Shown: positions 42,773-55,732 of the stretch, one piece after another
Layout of the letters: every line of letters begins with the position of its first letter
Numbering within the stretch: the stretch's first letter is position 1
Assembly: GCF_020379485.1 (NCBI RefSeq)
Contig: NC_063437.1
Coordinates: 15,215,726 to 15,279,725 of the forward strand
From: Brassica napus
Lineage: Eukaryota > Streptophyta > Magnoliopsida > Brassicales > Brassicaceae
Direction of reading: 5' to 3'
DNA: 64,000 bases
Translations under genes and position numbers: made by a program
The notes under the pieces: generated by a model
Seen by the model: only the letters and a program-made list of their open reading frames with translations
What the model was told of the DNA's origin: nothing
The model's database searches: none

Positions 42773-43761
42773 CAGAGGTTGACTGTTTGTGTTTTTCAAA
42801 CAATTTTTGGTTTTTGTTTTTCTAAAATCCATTTTTGTACCAATCAAGATTTTGAGAAAATGGATTCCCTAAAATATAAGAAAACCAGCTTTTGTAATTA
42901 AGAAAAAACCAAAAAACAATATTTTCCTGGTTTTCTCAACAATGCACGTTGGGTTTTGTATTTTTTTTGTTATTAAAATATTTGTATATTTATGTATTAA
43001 TATAATAAAAATAAATAAGGAACGATTGAAGTGATCAAAATATCAAATAGTAAGTATTCCAAATAACTAAATTTAAATAAATATTTTACATCCAAAATAT
43101 AATATGAAAATAACCATTTATATACTTTTAATTTCAGAATAAACCAATCTACATATTTCATTGATAATCTATATACTTAATTTTGATTTCTCAAGTTATT
43201 ATGTCACATTTATTAAAAATAATTTACATTTAATCATATTAAAAAAATAACTAGATAAATAACAAATCAAATTTAGAACCAAATATTTATGGAATAATCA
43301 AATAACTAATATCCAAAAGCAAATATTTTCAATGTGCTATATATTTACTACATTTTAATCCAGTTTTTATTTAATAACATTACAAAAACAATTATGCCTT
43401 TTTACCATTTAAAAAATATATAATTATTTTAATTCTGTCAGTATAAAATATAATTATTCATAGTCTAGATTTTGGTAAAGTAGATTATCCCAAAACCAAT
43501 ATTATGTGTGTCTTGGTAATAGTATTTTTATTGTATTATTTACAGAACATATATTTTACCATTAATATTATTTTATTTTATTATTTTAAAGCAAAAATCC
43601 AAAAACTAGAAACCAAAATCTAAATTACCATTCAAGTTTTTTGTAAAACTAAAATCTACTGCAAAATCAAAAACCAAAAATCAAAATTCTAAAATCCAAA
43701 AATTGAAAAGCAAAAAGTAAAATCTAAAATCTAGGAGCCAAACAAACAATCATCACCTCAG
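42773..43761. mobile_element. Inverted-repeat (possibly hAT-like) element of about 1 kb
   Basis: It starts CAGAGGTTGACTGTTTGT, and its right end, read inward, is CTGAGGTGATGATTGTTTGT. The left arm is rich in TTTTTGGTTTTTG and the right arm in CAAAAACCAAAAATC, so the arms are roughly complementary over more than 100 bp. No transposase is present. An 8-bp TSD is not evident, so the superfamily is uncertain. Confidence 0.5.
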
Positions 43762-45344
43762 TATATTTCTGTTGAATGCTGAGTAAGTATATTTTAGTTT
43801 TACTTATTTATATAAATATATTTAATATATAATATATTTAAGTTTTTTATAAATTAATGAATTAGACACTTAAACTCATGAAATGTGACATGACCGATTC
43901 TTTATAAGAATCAATGAATATATTTGTTTAAACTGGCATTTTATGCACACATTTACAATATACTTTTCTTAATTATTTTCTATAAATGAACTTTTATTAT
44001 AATTTTCGTGATAAAATATCGAATGAATAATGTTTAATTTTGATGGAGTTTAACTAATTTTGAAATCGATTAATTTGTTATTTTTTGTTATTTAATATAG
44101 AAGTATTAATTCTTATTAAAAATGATGGTTCCTTAAATTCAAATTTGATTTTATATTATACTTGGAATATTATACTTAAAAGAAACTTGAGTTTTAATCC
44201 TAAAAATAAATATGAATATAATATAATATCTTATTCAGTTATATAGATAGTTCAAATTATTTGGCCTATAACTTTAAATATTTCTTTATATCCATCAAAC
44301 AACATTCTAAGAAACGTAGGTTTTTGGACTTTGTCTTAATATGACTTTTGATATTATGATTAAATAAAGACATAATAAAAACTAATAAAGTTGTAAAGCT
44401 TCTAGTTTTGTCCACCCCATATCTTATCTTGGTTCCATATGTTCTGCTATATATCTAAAGACCAAATATATCGTCCTAACCGCTAATTTTTGTCAAGCTG
44501 TTTGTGGAATACTTCGACAAAAGAGTCTCATCTGTATCATTAAAGTTAAGTTCAGAGTGATGAATTCTAACATTTTTTTTCTCAACTATGTATACGATGA
44601 GATTTAATTCCAGCCGATACAATATGTTGTACTAATTTTTTGAGTGGATAGTATTTCTAGAGTAAAATTTATGCAGTAAAACTTTTTGTACTAAGTGATT
44701 TATTTAATACTATTTTAGAATTTATGTATATAGTATTTGTTTAATTACTATACAAATTTAAACAAAAATTTTTATAAAACAAAAAGAAATTATATATAAT
44801 AAATTTTATAAAATGGAAAAATTTATTACATAATAAATTTATAAAATTAGAATATTTATTATTTATATATTTTATCAGATATTTATAAAAAAAATGATAT
44901 TAGCTAATAAGATTCATATTATTATATTATAAATTATAATCTTAAACTGAATTTTGAAAAAGCTAAAATTGTATTAATAGTTGTATGTATAATTAGATTT
45001 TAAAATATTTAATACATAATATTTTGATTTGACAAAAATGATTCAAAAAATATAAAACATTACCCATGTATATATATATATATATATATATATGAAAATA
45101 TAAAATAAAATTTTTATCTACTATTTTAATTATATTTAGTGTCTAAATAATGAATTTTTATTTTGTTTAGCTTTTATATATTTAAAAACCATTTTAATAA
45201 CATATAGTATCTTAAATAACACTAAATATAGAAACATAAGAACCACTAAAAACACTTTAATTTTCTGAATATATACTGTAGTAGACAATCCACAATTTAT
45301 GTTCGCATGTTTGAACTGTACGTGATTTATCAATATTATATTAA
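43762..45344. other. AT-rich intergenic DNA
   Basis: Very AT-rich with a TA microsatellite at 45069-45092. No coding signal. Confidence 0.4.
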
Positions 45345-45420
45345 CTAGGGTCTTTGTCCGGGCTACGCCCGGGTAAATTTCTTCTTATAATTTTTAATTA
45401 ATTTTAGCTTGTTTATTTTT
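45345..45420 (-). mobile_element. Helitron 3' terminus (element extends to the right)
   Basis: On the minus strand the sequence reads ACCCGGGCGTAGCCCGG (hairpin CCGGGC-GTA-GCCCGG), then ACAAAGACC, then CTAG at 45345-45348 followed by T. A second, decayed relative of the same end occurs at 46011-46035 (GGCTACGTCCGGATTTTTTC). The 5' terminus could lie near 46159, where the minus strand reads TCCTATATAAAA after an A, but this is uncertain. Confidence 0.6.
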
Positions 45421-47842
45421 TATAAAAGCATGTATATGTATTATTTCAAAATTGACTACCAAAAACATAAGTAATAATACGGAAATTGATTTATCATGTT
45501 CTCCAACGAATTTGAAATGAATAAACTCAGGGGTTGATTGGTAATGGTGGTAAATGTTTTAGACATCCACTTTTTTCTAAAATTTTTATTTTTAAAACAA
45601 TCATATTTTATCTTTTAAAATTAAAGATATAGTATAAATTTTTTTTGAAAAAAAATAATATATTAATTTTAAAAATCAAATTTTCTAAAGATTTCATTTA
45701 GTGCTTTGAAAATAGATATATAGCAAAACAATTAAAGCCGAAGCAAAACAATTCACAGCTTATTTTCTAAATATTTGTGCATTTTGACATTAAACCAAAC
45801 CGGGTGATCTGAATCCATCTCTAACCTTCATCCGACCCGCTTGGGAGAATCTTCATAGCCTTCTCGAGCTGAAACCTTTGGTCGATCCGCTTCAGGAAAT
45901 ACCAATACAATTTTGTAATTCTTTATATACGACTATAATGTTTTATATAAGAATATGAAATCATTATATAGATTTTTATAAATTATGTTCGACAAATATT
46001 TTTAATGATGGCTACGTCCGGATTTTTTCCTATACTATTAATTTAATTTTTATATTTTTATTTTAAAATTAGCAAATTATTAGTTATACAATTATAAAAT
46101 AAATGCAAATTTAAAACTATTTAAATTAATTTTTTTTATTTTATTGAAATTTTATATAGGATATTAGTAAGATTAATAAAACGTTGACTAATTATTAGTT
46201 AAGATTTATATATGTTCTTTGTCTTGGTTATTTATTTTTATGTAAAACAATTGTAAACTTATAATTATTACTGTATAAATTTTGTTTGGTTTTACAGTTA
46301 TTAAGTTTTCATATTAATAAGTTTGAGATTGAAAATTTAGACGATAGATATAAATCATGTCTTTTAGTATAAATCTGCGAACAATCTCATGTAAACTCTT
46401 ATTCAACAAAAAAAAAAAGATGGAATGTAGAAATCATAGATAAGATGGTGAACAACCGAAAAAGAGGTCGTGTGGATGTGATGGGATCTCTTTGAGTGAG
46501 AGAATAAACTTACAGCCATAATATTTTTGTTTGAATGTTGGTCGATCATTAATCAGATGAACTGTAAATTTGCATAGTTTTAGTATTATGTAGAGAAAAT
46601 ATTTTTGAGAGTATGTACATACCTTTCGATTTCGTACGTCACCCACGTGGACGATCTCGTTTTCTTTTTTTGCGTGTGGACGTCTGAATTATTCGCATGG
46701 TGAAAATCAATTAGCTGTTTATCTTAAATTAGCAAAAAAAAAGTATAATATTTAGCTATTAATTTTTATCTTATTCTAGTTTGTCATTTGATGTATAGTT
46801 TTAATTAATTTGATACTATATAGTCATTTAATACATGTATTTATACATACATCTGCGTGCATATGTATTTATATATAGATTTATATAAATGCTAACGAAA
46901 ACATGGGGTTGGAACGTTGTTAAGAATTATATGCAATCTGATTATAATTATTCTTATTTTTGTCTAAAACATGTTTCAAATAAATATGTTAAATTGATCA
47001 GGTTTCCACCATGCTATGTATGTCTAAATAGCACAGATCTAAAATGTAAATTGTGATAATATAACTTTTTTAGCACAAATTTATTGATTTGTTTTTTTTT
47101 TTTTTTAAATAGAGAACGCAAATTATAAATTTTCCAATAATTAATATACAAAGAAAGTGCATAAATATTAAATCAGAAAAAAACAATGCAAATAGAGTGG
47201 TGCATATAGATGGAGCGCAAAGTCAATCCTGTCTTTTTGGATCACTGCTCGTGCGATGATGCTCCATGGTGATGATTAATGGTGGGTGTTAGTAATGGCT
47301 AAACGTGTGTGCGTATTCACAATACGTGAGCGTTTAGTTTCTTCTGATTCTCACCTCCTCTTCAAGCATCTGCACACTGCATCATTTGAGACAATTGGAA
47401 CAATCAAATCAAAATTTTCCTAAATTTTGGAAGTATCGTAAACAAAAAATGTCAGAAGTGGAGTTTTATCTTTACTACTACTACCTTCTGCTCCAAGAAA
47501 CGAACCTGAGAAGATAGAGCTGTCCTCCTTTATGTCTGTGAATAATCACAAACTTAAAAGACTCGTAGCAACCTGTCCTCATCACACCAAATTGCAGCAT
47601 AGGTAAATACAATACATAAAAGATCACAATACAATATGTAAAGATTATAATACAATATGTAAATTGCTCAGAAGGATAAGAAGAAACCATATAACGAAAT
47701 TGTATTAAAAAACTTAAACATAAAAGTCAAAAGCCAGAAGTCCGAAAGGAAAAAAACACAAAGCCAAAAGAGAAACATAAAAAAACGTCTTGGAATGCAG
47801 CAACAAAGCAATCACTGCATAAGAAGATAAGTAGAAAACCAA
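45421..47842. other. AT-rich DNA downstream of the RPA1-like gene
   Basis: Probably the body of one or more decayed Helitrons near 45.4-46.2 kb. The rest is unassigned, and no gene is supported. Confidence 0.4.
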
Positions 47843-50195
47843 TTAGCCACTCTTGGGACGTTTTGCTTCATCTGCCTCAAGGATCTCAACGGCTTTTCTG
47901 TTCTTATCAGCTGCAGTATCTCCAGAGCTTCCTGAAGAACCAGACCCAACACCTACAGTCGACCGCAGTGGGGCGTCTGGTGGGAGTATCTTGGTGACGG
48001 TTATGGTCTGAGTCTTGCCAGTCAGATTATGATCCGAGACCTTCACAATAAACTTGCGTGTCTGCCCTATTGTATCAAGTAGAGCTTGCGGAACAGGCAC
48101 GCGGTGATCAGCTCCTACTCCATCATTAGCCTAACATTCAAGCAAAATTCACATGAGTTGAGATAATATAATCGATGATGTCATAACTACTTTCCCGTAA
48201 CCCAAACCTATTTGCTATATATAGACAGATCTGAAAATACCTCAAAGTAATTAGCAACCAACTCTGCTGCATGTTTACCAGTCAGCTCCTTGCCAGCATC
48301 ACCAAGAATGACAAAAACTGCTTGCTCAGTCTTATCATACACAGATATCCTCGTGAGGTACCTACAACAAAAGAAGATTAGATACTAACGCTGCCAAAAC
48401 ATAGATGAAAAGACTCAGCACTTACTGAGGTACGCCTGTGAATTCAGTCTTCACACACTTCTTGTTGTTGCAAATCAAAGAAGTATGCCCTTTGACTGCC
48501 TTGCTATTACATCCACCGCAGGAAATGTAATACCATGCAAAACCCTGGACAACATCATCTATAGTCGCCATGCACTCAAACCAAGCAACCTTCATTGTGG
48601 AAAAATAAAATAAGCCCAGTAAATACCCAAACGCATAGAAACGAACGCAAAAACAGAACAATGCTTATACCTTAGAAGAGTCTTGCCTGATGTAAGAGAA
48701 TAGCTCTTCAAGAGTAACTGGCTCAGGCTTAGTGACTACCTCAGCTACAACCCTATTAGCAATATCAGAGTTGGAATTCAACCTGAGAAAAAGACAGGAG
48801 CTCAAATACGTTAGAAAAACCGCATGAAATGTTTAAAAAAACGAACAAAGAACTAAATACATATTTGTCTACCATGCAAGATAATCTTTAGTAGGCTGAA
48901 CATCGGCATCCATAAACACCCGAGATGACGACATAGAAGTGAGAGCAAGGGTGCCTGTTAATACGAAATGAACCAATGTAATTATTAAAACATGCATTAC
49001 TACGCCTAATCTAACAACAAAAGAATGACTGATACAGTTCCAACTGAAAGACTACTAACCTCCAAGGTGTTTAGGGTTCACAGTGGTGACCAAAAGAACG
49101 CTTGGGGTGTTTCCATACGACTTGAATTTCTGGCAGAAATCGGCAGCAGCCTTGTCCCACAAATAAAGCTTCATCACCGGTCCGCTACATAACACAAAAA
49201 CATGTGTTAAAAATAGCATACAAAACAATGAAAGCAATAACAGTAGAAAAAACTTACTCATGTGTCTGAACATGAACACATAAATGCCGCTTCTCTGCTA
49301 TATCAACTTCGTCAAGAATCATATGGTCCGTGATAGTCTGCCCATTCACCAGCTTCATGTGGCCAACGTAATCTGAGATAGAACAATTTAAATACGCAGA
49401 CATCAAACATCAACTCACATAATATACCAAATGTGTCATATAATCTAAATAATCAAACATGTCTTACCATAAAGATCACCCCTGGAGTCACAATTGGCCC
49501 TAAACTCCTCATAGCTGTGGAACCTGAACCTATCGTCTGGAATCAAAACCGGAGGGTTCTCAAGCACTGACAAAGAAGAGTTCCAAGAAAATGATACGGT
49601 GGCGACATGATCAGCAACCCGATATTGCTCTTTGCTCCTGGATCCAAAAAAGTTGCTCAGGTTATACACAGAACCAGCTACCAGATCAAATATCCCAACA
49701 CGTCCGGCTGGGATAAAACCCTGAATCACGGTTCCCTGTGAACAAATACAAATCATCGATTAATATCATACTAAAGCAAGAGGAAGAGTTAAAAATCCAT
49801 ACTCTATCAACCGACCAATATTAAAGCAAGAGGAAGAAGCTAAAAAGACAAACCTCTTCGTCGATAAGGAGCATCTCTTGTCCAATCAGGATTTTCGTGT
49901 TTGGATTGCGAGCTTCCCAGAAGTGAATCAAACGAAACCTCAAGTCAGCTTCGCGTGGGCCGTGTGAAACATCTCTGAACAACATCACTTGGTCGGCATG
50001 CGCGGGGGAGAGAGCAGTAGCAACATCTGGGTTCATCGGATTGGCAGACGAAACAGCAGCCTTCTCGGTAGGTTTCATCACAGTCGCGGAGGTAGCAATG
50101 GACTTCCCGTTTGGTTTCACAGACGCGGAGGAGTCGACGGTCTTCTCGCTGGTCTTGCGGTCGGTTGAGATCGGAGATTTTCCGGTGTGGTCCAT
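47843..50195 (-). CDS. RPA1-like OB-fold single-stranded DNA-binding protein
   Basis: Nine exons with consistent phases (49854-50195, 49468-49735, 49258-49372, 49060-49184, 48873-48954, 48671-48782, 48426-48589, 48241-48361, 47843-48130) encode 538 residues. After a low-complexity Ser/Lys/Thr N-terminus (about 1-70) come OB folds: MLFRDVSHGPREADLRFRLI through the DUF223-like region, then GPVMKLYLWDKAAADFCQKF (DBD-B-like). The DBD-C-like domain starts at KVAWFECMATI and includes a zinc ribbon (CGGC then CNNKKC). The end is basic (EADEAKRPKSG). Canonical RPA1 binds single-stranded DNA in replication and repair. This is one of the divergent, expanded Brassicaceae RPA1-like forms, shorter than canonical RPA1 and lacking the N-terminal protein-interaction domain. 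Plant Helitrons carry related proteins, so origin from one is possible. The start is the first ATG; the frame upstream lacks another. Confidence 0.85.
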
Positions 50196-50876
50196 CGTGA
50201 TGAATGTTAGAGAGAAAGTTATCAATCTTGATAGAAAACATAAGATGAGAAAACAGATTTATAAATAGGAAAATGGAGAGGAATGCGAAAGGATCCATTG
50301 AATGAGCTTAGCCAAGATTTGATTAGAGGAGTTACTGGCGTTATTACTCAGTAAAACGGATTTGGAGGAGAGAGAGAGATGGAAGAGATGGAAGTCGAAA
50401 AGAGAGATGGAAGATTACAGATTTGGAGAAAAGAGAGATGGAAGAGATGAAAGTCAGAAAGAGAGATGGAAGATTGGAGAACGTATTAGGGTTACGATAA
50501 CAACACTTAAGACACGGGCCAGCAGAGAGTGGGCTCAGAACATCCAAATAAAACAGGCCGAAAACATCAACAGCCCAAACCAACTTAACTCGCCGATGAC
50601 GTGGCTATTTGCTGCATTATTACTGGACGAATTTCCAGTCCGACGTGGACCCTCTCAGAGGGCTTTATATCTGGCTTTTAGTATAGTTTTGATTAATAAA
50701 ATGGATATGTTGGCAATTTAAACAAATTGGTGAATGGAGGAATAAAATACGTACCATACACTTACTTGTGTGACAACGTTTTTAGCCCATTTTCCATTCA
50801 ACACCTTAGTTTCTCTACTTATTTATTTGTCGGGACATAGATTATTAGAACATCAATAATGATAAGCAACACCTTA
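50196..50876. other. Upstream region of the RPA1-like gene
   Basis: It contains the minisatellite at 50357-50480 and, further up, GGGCC/GCCCA-type site II motifs (near 50516, 50530 and 50573) that could act in the RPA1-like promoter. No gene is supported here. Confidence 0.45.
50357..50480. repeat. 60-bp tandem repeat, two copies
   Basis: Two purine-rich units (about 50356-50415 and 50416-50474, plus a few bases of a third) share GATTTGGAG, GAGAGATGGAAGAGATG and GAGAGATGGAAGATT. They lie about 160 bp upstream of the RPA1-like start codon, probably in its promoter or leader. Confidence 0.8.
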
Positions 50877-53800
50877 GGTGTTTGATCAGACTATCTGGAG
50901 TACATGATGATGTGAGGAAACCTTTCCGCTTTTTTAATTTCTTGGCAGAAAATGAGGAGTTTTTGCAAACTATTCAGGAAACATGGAGCTCAACTCCTAG
51001 GTTGTTCCACTCTCGTACAGCACTATCCTCTTTCCACAAAAGCTGAAAATGCTAAAGCCGGTCCTGTGAACTTTGAATCGTACGCATTATGGAGACCTTC
51101 CCAACCGAACTAAACAAGCTTTTGAGGAATTGTGTGAGTGCCAGAACAGGGTATTGTTTGATCCTACACCAGAAAATTTTGTGCAAGCAGCAGAAGCTTC
51201 TGACAAGTGGAATAAACTGGCTCGTATTGAGGAGAAGTTTTATAGGCAGAAGTCATGTATTCGTTGGCTTCAAGCAGGAGACCAGAACACATCTTTTTTT
51301 CATTGATCGGTTCAAGCTAGAGCTGCCCGAAACACCATCCGCAGGCTGGTATCAGAGCAAGGGGAAGTGCTCACGGCTCCTAGTGACATTAAAAGAGAAG
51401 CAGTCGCCCATTTTCAACGTTTTCTGCAGGCGCAGGAGTTAACAGAGGAGATTTCGATTGAGTCTCTGCAGGATTTATTAATGTATAGATGCCCTACTGC
51501 TGCTTCGACTTCCTTGGTATCTCCAGTCACTGCTCAAGAAATCTACGCGGCCCTCCTATCTCTCCCCAACGATAAAGTTTCTGGACCAGATGGATTTACT
51601 AAGGAGTTTTATATTGCTGCCTGGAAAGTGATTGGTCAGAATTTCATCACAGCGATCCAGTCTTTTTTCCTTTTTGGGTTCTTACCGTCAGGTATAAACG
51701 CGACGATACTCTCCCTTATCCCCAAGACTGAGAATGCTGAGAAGATGAAAGATTTTCGCCCCATTGCCTGTTGTAACCTGCTCTATAAGGTCATCTCTAA
51801 GGTTCTCGCGAACAGGCTGAAAGTCATCTTTCCGGATGCAGTCGAACCAAATCAGAGTGCTTTCATCACGGGTAGACTTCTTCAGGAAAATGTGTTGTTA
51901 GCATCGGAGCTGGTGAATGGCTACCACAAAACCTCTACTACACAGAGAAGTGCTATTAAATTTGACATCTCAAAGGCTTTTGACACTGTTAAATGGTCTT
52001 TTATTACCTCAATTTTGAAAGCAATGGGTCTTCCGCTTCAATTTGTTCATTGGATTCGACTATGCATCTCTACAGCAGCATTTTCTATCTCCGTTAATGG
52101 TAGTCTCGAGGGATTCTTTACCAGTGCTAGGGGCATCAGGCAGGGTTGTTCGCTATCGCCATACTTATATGTTATCCTGAGTAATGTGCTATCTAAGCTA
52201 CTCAACAAGGCAGCAGAGGCTGGGAGGTTTCAATATCATCCGCAATGTCAAGGTGTCAAGCTTACTCATTTGAGTTTTGCAGATGACATAGTTGTGTTCA
52301 CAAATGGTACAGTTGCTTCCCTTCAAGGCGTAGTGGAGGTCATGCAGAACTTTCCGACTATGTCAGGATTACACATCAATGCTACTAAATCCACTATTTT
52401 TGCATCTGGACTGGACGTGGCACCCCTCCTTGCAGCAGCGGCGAGCCTGGGTATCAGTGCTGGATCCCTTCCTATCCGATACTTAGGTATGCCTCTGACG
52501 ACTAAATCTTTAACACCTCTTGATTATGAACCGTTGGTAGACAAGGTGCGTAGTAGAATGCTTAGTTGGTCCAACAAAAGCTTATCATTTGCTGGACGGC
52601 TTCAACTCATCAACTCAGTTATCACGAGTACAGTCAACTTTTGGAGCTCAGCATTTTTGCTTCCTGCTAAATGCCTTGACACTATTGAAAGTATGTGCTG
52701 CGCTTTTCATTGGTCAGGATCACCCACACAAACTCATAAAGCTAAGGTCAGCTGGGCAGACCTTTGTTGCCCAAAGAAGGAGGGTGGTCTGGGAGTAAGA
52801 AGACTGAGGGATTCCTCAGTGGTATTTGCCTTAAAGCTTGTTTGGCGTCTGTTTACTCAGCATTCATCACTGTAGGTCTGTTGAGTTAAGCATTATCTGC
52901 TCAAAGATAGCTCCTTTTGGAATGTTAGGGACACTCAAAAAGGCTCGTGGATGTGGAGAAAACTTCTTAAGTTGCGTGGTGTGGCATACGAATTTCTAAA
53001 GTTTGAGATTCATGATGGGAACTCTACCTATTTTTGGTTTGACAATTGGTTAGATATGGGGCGTCTAATTGATATTACAGGTGCAGCGGGAACACCATAT
53101 CTTGGGCTACCTCGTCGAGCCACGGTTAATGATGCGGTATCTGAGAATGATTGGTCTATTCGAGGACAGAGAAGTAGACACTATCACGACCTCTATACTA
53201 CCATTATAGATCAACCGGTCCCTGATCCTCAAAGTGGGGAAGATGTAGTTCTCTGGAAGTTTGGTGACGATGATTATCAAGACTCGTTCTCAAATTCAAA
53301 AACTTGGGAGCAAATACGCAATAAAAGAGACCCAGTGGGGTGGAGCAACGTAGTCTGGTTCACACAGGGGGTGCCTCGGTTCTCTTTTATCACTTGGCTA
53401 GCGGTGAAGAACCGGTTGTCAACTGGAGATAGGATGCGTGCTTGGGGTATGATTCAAGGGTGCCCTTTATGTGGAGAACAAGATGAGACAAGGGATCACA
53501 TTTTCTTTGCATGTCCGTATTCCTTTACGGTGTGGCATGGACTGGCCAATCGAATTCTTGGCACTCATACTGATCCGGACTGGCACTTGACTCTGACCTT
53601 TCTGCAGGGTTTCGGGGGAAGTAGTCTTGACACCATCCTTATCAAATTGCTCTTTCAGACGACTATATATCACTTATGGAGGGAGCGAAATGCGAGAAGA
53701 CACCATACAAGTTGGATGGCAGCAGGTGCTATGTGCTCTATGATAGACAAGGCGGTGCGAAACCGTATATCATCACTAAAGTATAAAGCTGGCCACAAAC

Positions 53801-53970
53801 TCTCAGGTCTAATGCAGCGCTGGTTTTATCATACTATGTAGATTTGATTCTTCTCATTTTTTGAACTCTTGATTTACGCTTAGGTAGCAAGATAAAGTAG
53901 TTTTCTATTCTTTTGTAAATGTCTATTCTCTAAAAGGATGAATAAATTTGAAATTTCATCAAAAAAAAAA
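50877..53970 (+). mobile_element. 5'-truncated LINE with a nonsense-riddled ORF2
   Basis: It begins inside ORF2 after the endonuclease (VRKPFRFFNFLAENEEF) and runs through the reverse transcriptase (GPDGFTKEFYIAAW, FRPIACCNLLYKV, SAFITGRLL, KFDISKAFDTVKW, GIRQGCSLSPYLY, FADDIV) and zf-RVT (CPLCGEQDETRDHIFFAC). It stops at 53839-53841 after GLMQRWFYHTM. A 3'UTR and an A-tail (about 53959-53970) follow. One base is missing near 51038-51040. In-frame stops lie at 51067, 51304, 52873 and 52882. Aligned by eye to the intact LINE at 24.96 kb, the four stops replace Arg, Arg, Trp and Trp. ORF1 and the endonuclease are absent. No TSD was found. Confidence 0.88.
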
Positions 53971-54795
53971 AATTACCAATATACTAGTAATGTTTAAATT
54001 TTAAATTTAAAAGTAGAAAAGAATTTAAAGTTCGAAATAAATCCAAGTGGGCAAGATTTTTCAGACATTTAAAAAATCTTAATGTTAAGAAATTTATTAG
54101 CATCCGTCATAATTTTTTAGTTTCAAAACTTCTTGGCTAGTTACGAGTTACACCTGATTAGGAACACAATTTTCTACTGAAAATGTCAACTAATTAGTTA
54201 TTGAAATTGAGTCGTTACATGTGACTACGTGGCCATATATAGTTTGCTAGCACCACGTCAGATTATTCCATGTTTGAAAGTTGAGATATAATCGTCGGCT
54301 AACTCAAAGTTATTCTTCCATCTAATAATCAGGTCGCTACCTCTTTTAGTTTTGCATCCGCCAAACGATTAAATTTATAAATTTATTTAAGTGTGAGAGA
54401 CCGTCGTCTTTGTTCGGTCAGTGGTAAATGTTGCTTGGGTAATTAATAATTACATCGTTACAAGCGAACTTAACTCATTTTCATTCAGTGCTTGTGCTCA
54501 GGCCTCATCGTTCAGTAACCGGCTGGAGATGATCAAATCCTTCGTAAGTCGATAACACTGTCTTTTATCCTAAAGACTCTCATATTCAAGCTAGAAAATG
54601 CCAAGGTAATTTGCCAAAATATGGTCAGAAAAAACTCTCCTTTTTCCGTCATATCGCGTATGCCCACCCGAAACAGTTGATTGGGCTCATGGTTACTTCG
54701 TAACTGGAACTAGCAAAAGATGATTGTTTATTTTTCTAGTTAATTAGAAAATATTCTGCATTATACGCGAAATAAATAGTTATTAAATATTTTTT

Positions 54796-54839
<44 letters not shown>

Positions 54840-55732
54840 ATGATAATAACCATATTATGTAAAATATATTTAATATTTTTATCAAGCTAAATTGCACAAA
54901 TATTTAGTTTTTTATCATTCAAGTATGATATATGCTTCTATAGCTTTGAAATTAAAATATTTATGGATTTTTTTTTCATGTAAGTGATATTAAAATGAAT
55001 ATACATTTTAATTTGGATAATTATGAAATGATATTTCTATTAATGATCAATTATAGTTTTTATTTAAAACATTAAATATTGATCACAAATTTCTTAATAT
55101 GGGACTTTCAACAATTTTAGTGATTTATAATTATTTTTAAAGTTTTAAAATTTAACATATACAAAAAAATCTAAAAAATATTATATGGTTAATTTTAATA
55201 ATATAAAATTAAAAATAAATGACAAATTTTTTTTATCAAATTTTTATTATCTAATATCATTAATTGTTATATATATATATATTAAACTATATTAGGTAAT
55301 TATGTATTTTTTATTAAGAAAAAATTATATTGGATCTCAAAATACTATAAAATCTCACTTTTGTGAAGATTCGCATAAAATTTAACGTTTTAGAATTAAA
55401 GATTCATCATCAGTGTTGGTGTCCACCAACCGTCTTCAACCCCACTGTTTAGAGTCCCTGTTGTCGGTTCATATCCCGACTTTAGTATTTGTTTCAGAAC
55501 ATCAGTTTCATGGTCTAAAGTAAAGCATCTCTACTGGTATCTTTACCCCTTTAACACATCTATCGTTTTCATTATTGTACTTTTCGTTTATTGTCTAGCC
55601 TTGAGATTATCTCTGGTCGTAATCGTTTAAACCCGTTTGACATTTAGATTACTATCAGTTTTCCTGAAAAATAAAAATTAAAGATAGGAAGTGGTATGAG
55701 TCAGAGACTCGAGAACAAAAAATAATTATTTT
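53971..55732. other. Intergenic region, mostly AT-rich
   Basis: 54.0-54.75 kb is of mixed composition without coding signal. A long TA microsatellite lies at 54800-54836, and the rest is AT-rich. Nothing else is supported. Confidence 0.45.
54800..54836. repeat. (AT)n microsatellite
   Basis: An alternating AT run of about 37 bp, the longest in the window. Confidence 0.9.

Noticed and set aside
50041..50721. Two plus-strand frames (75 and 119 codons)
   Set aside because: One is antisense to exon 1 of the RPA1-like gene; the other is the purine-rich minisatellite read through.
50820..54010. Target-site duplication of the truncated LINE
   Set aside because: I compared DNA before about 50877 with DNA after the A-tail at 53970 and found no convincing direct repeat, so none is claimed.
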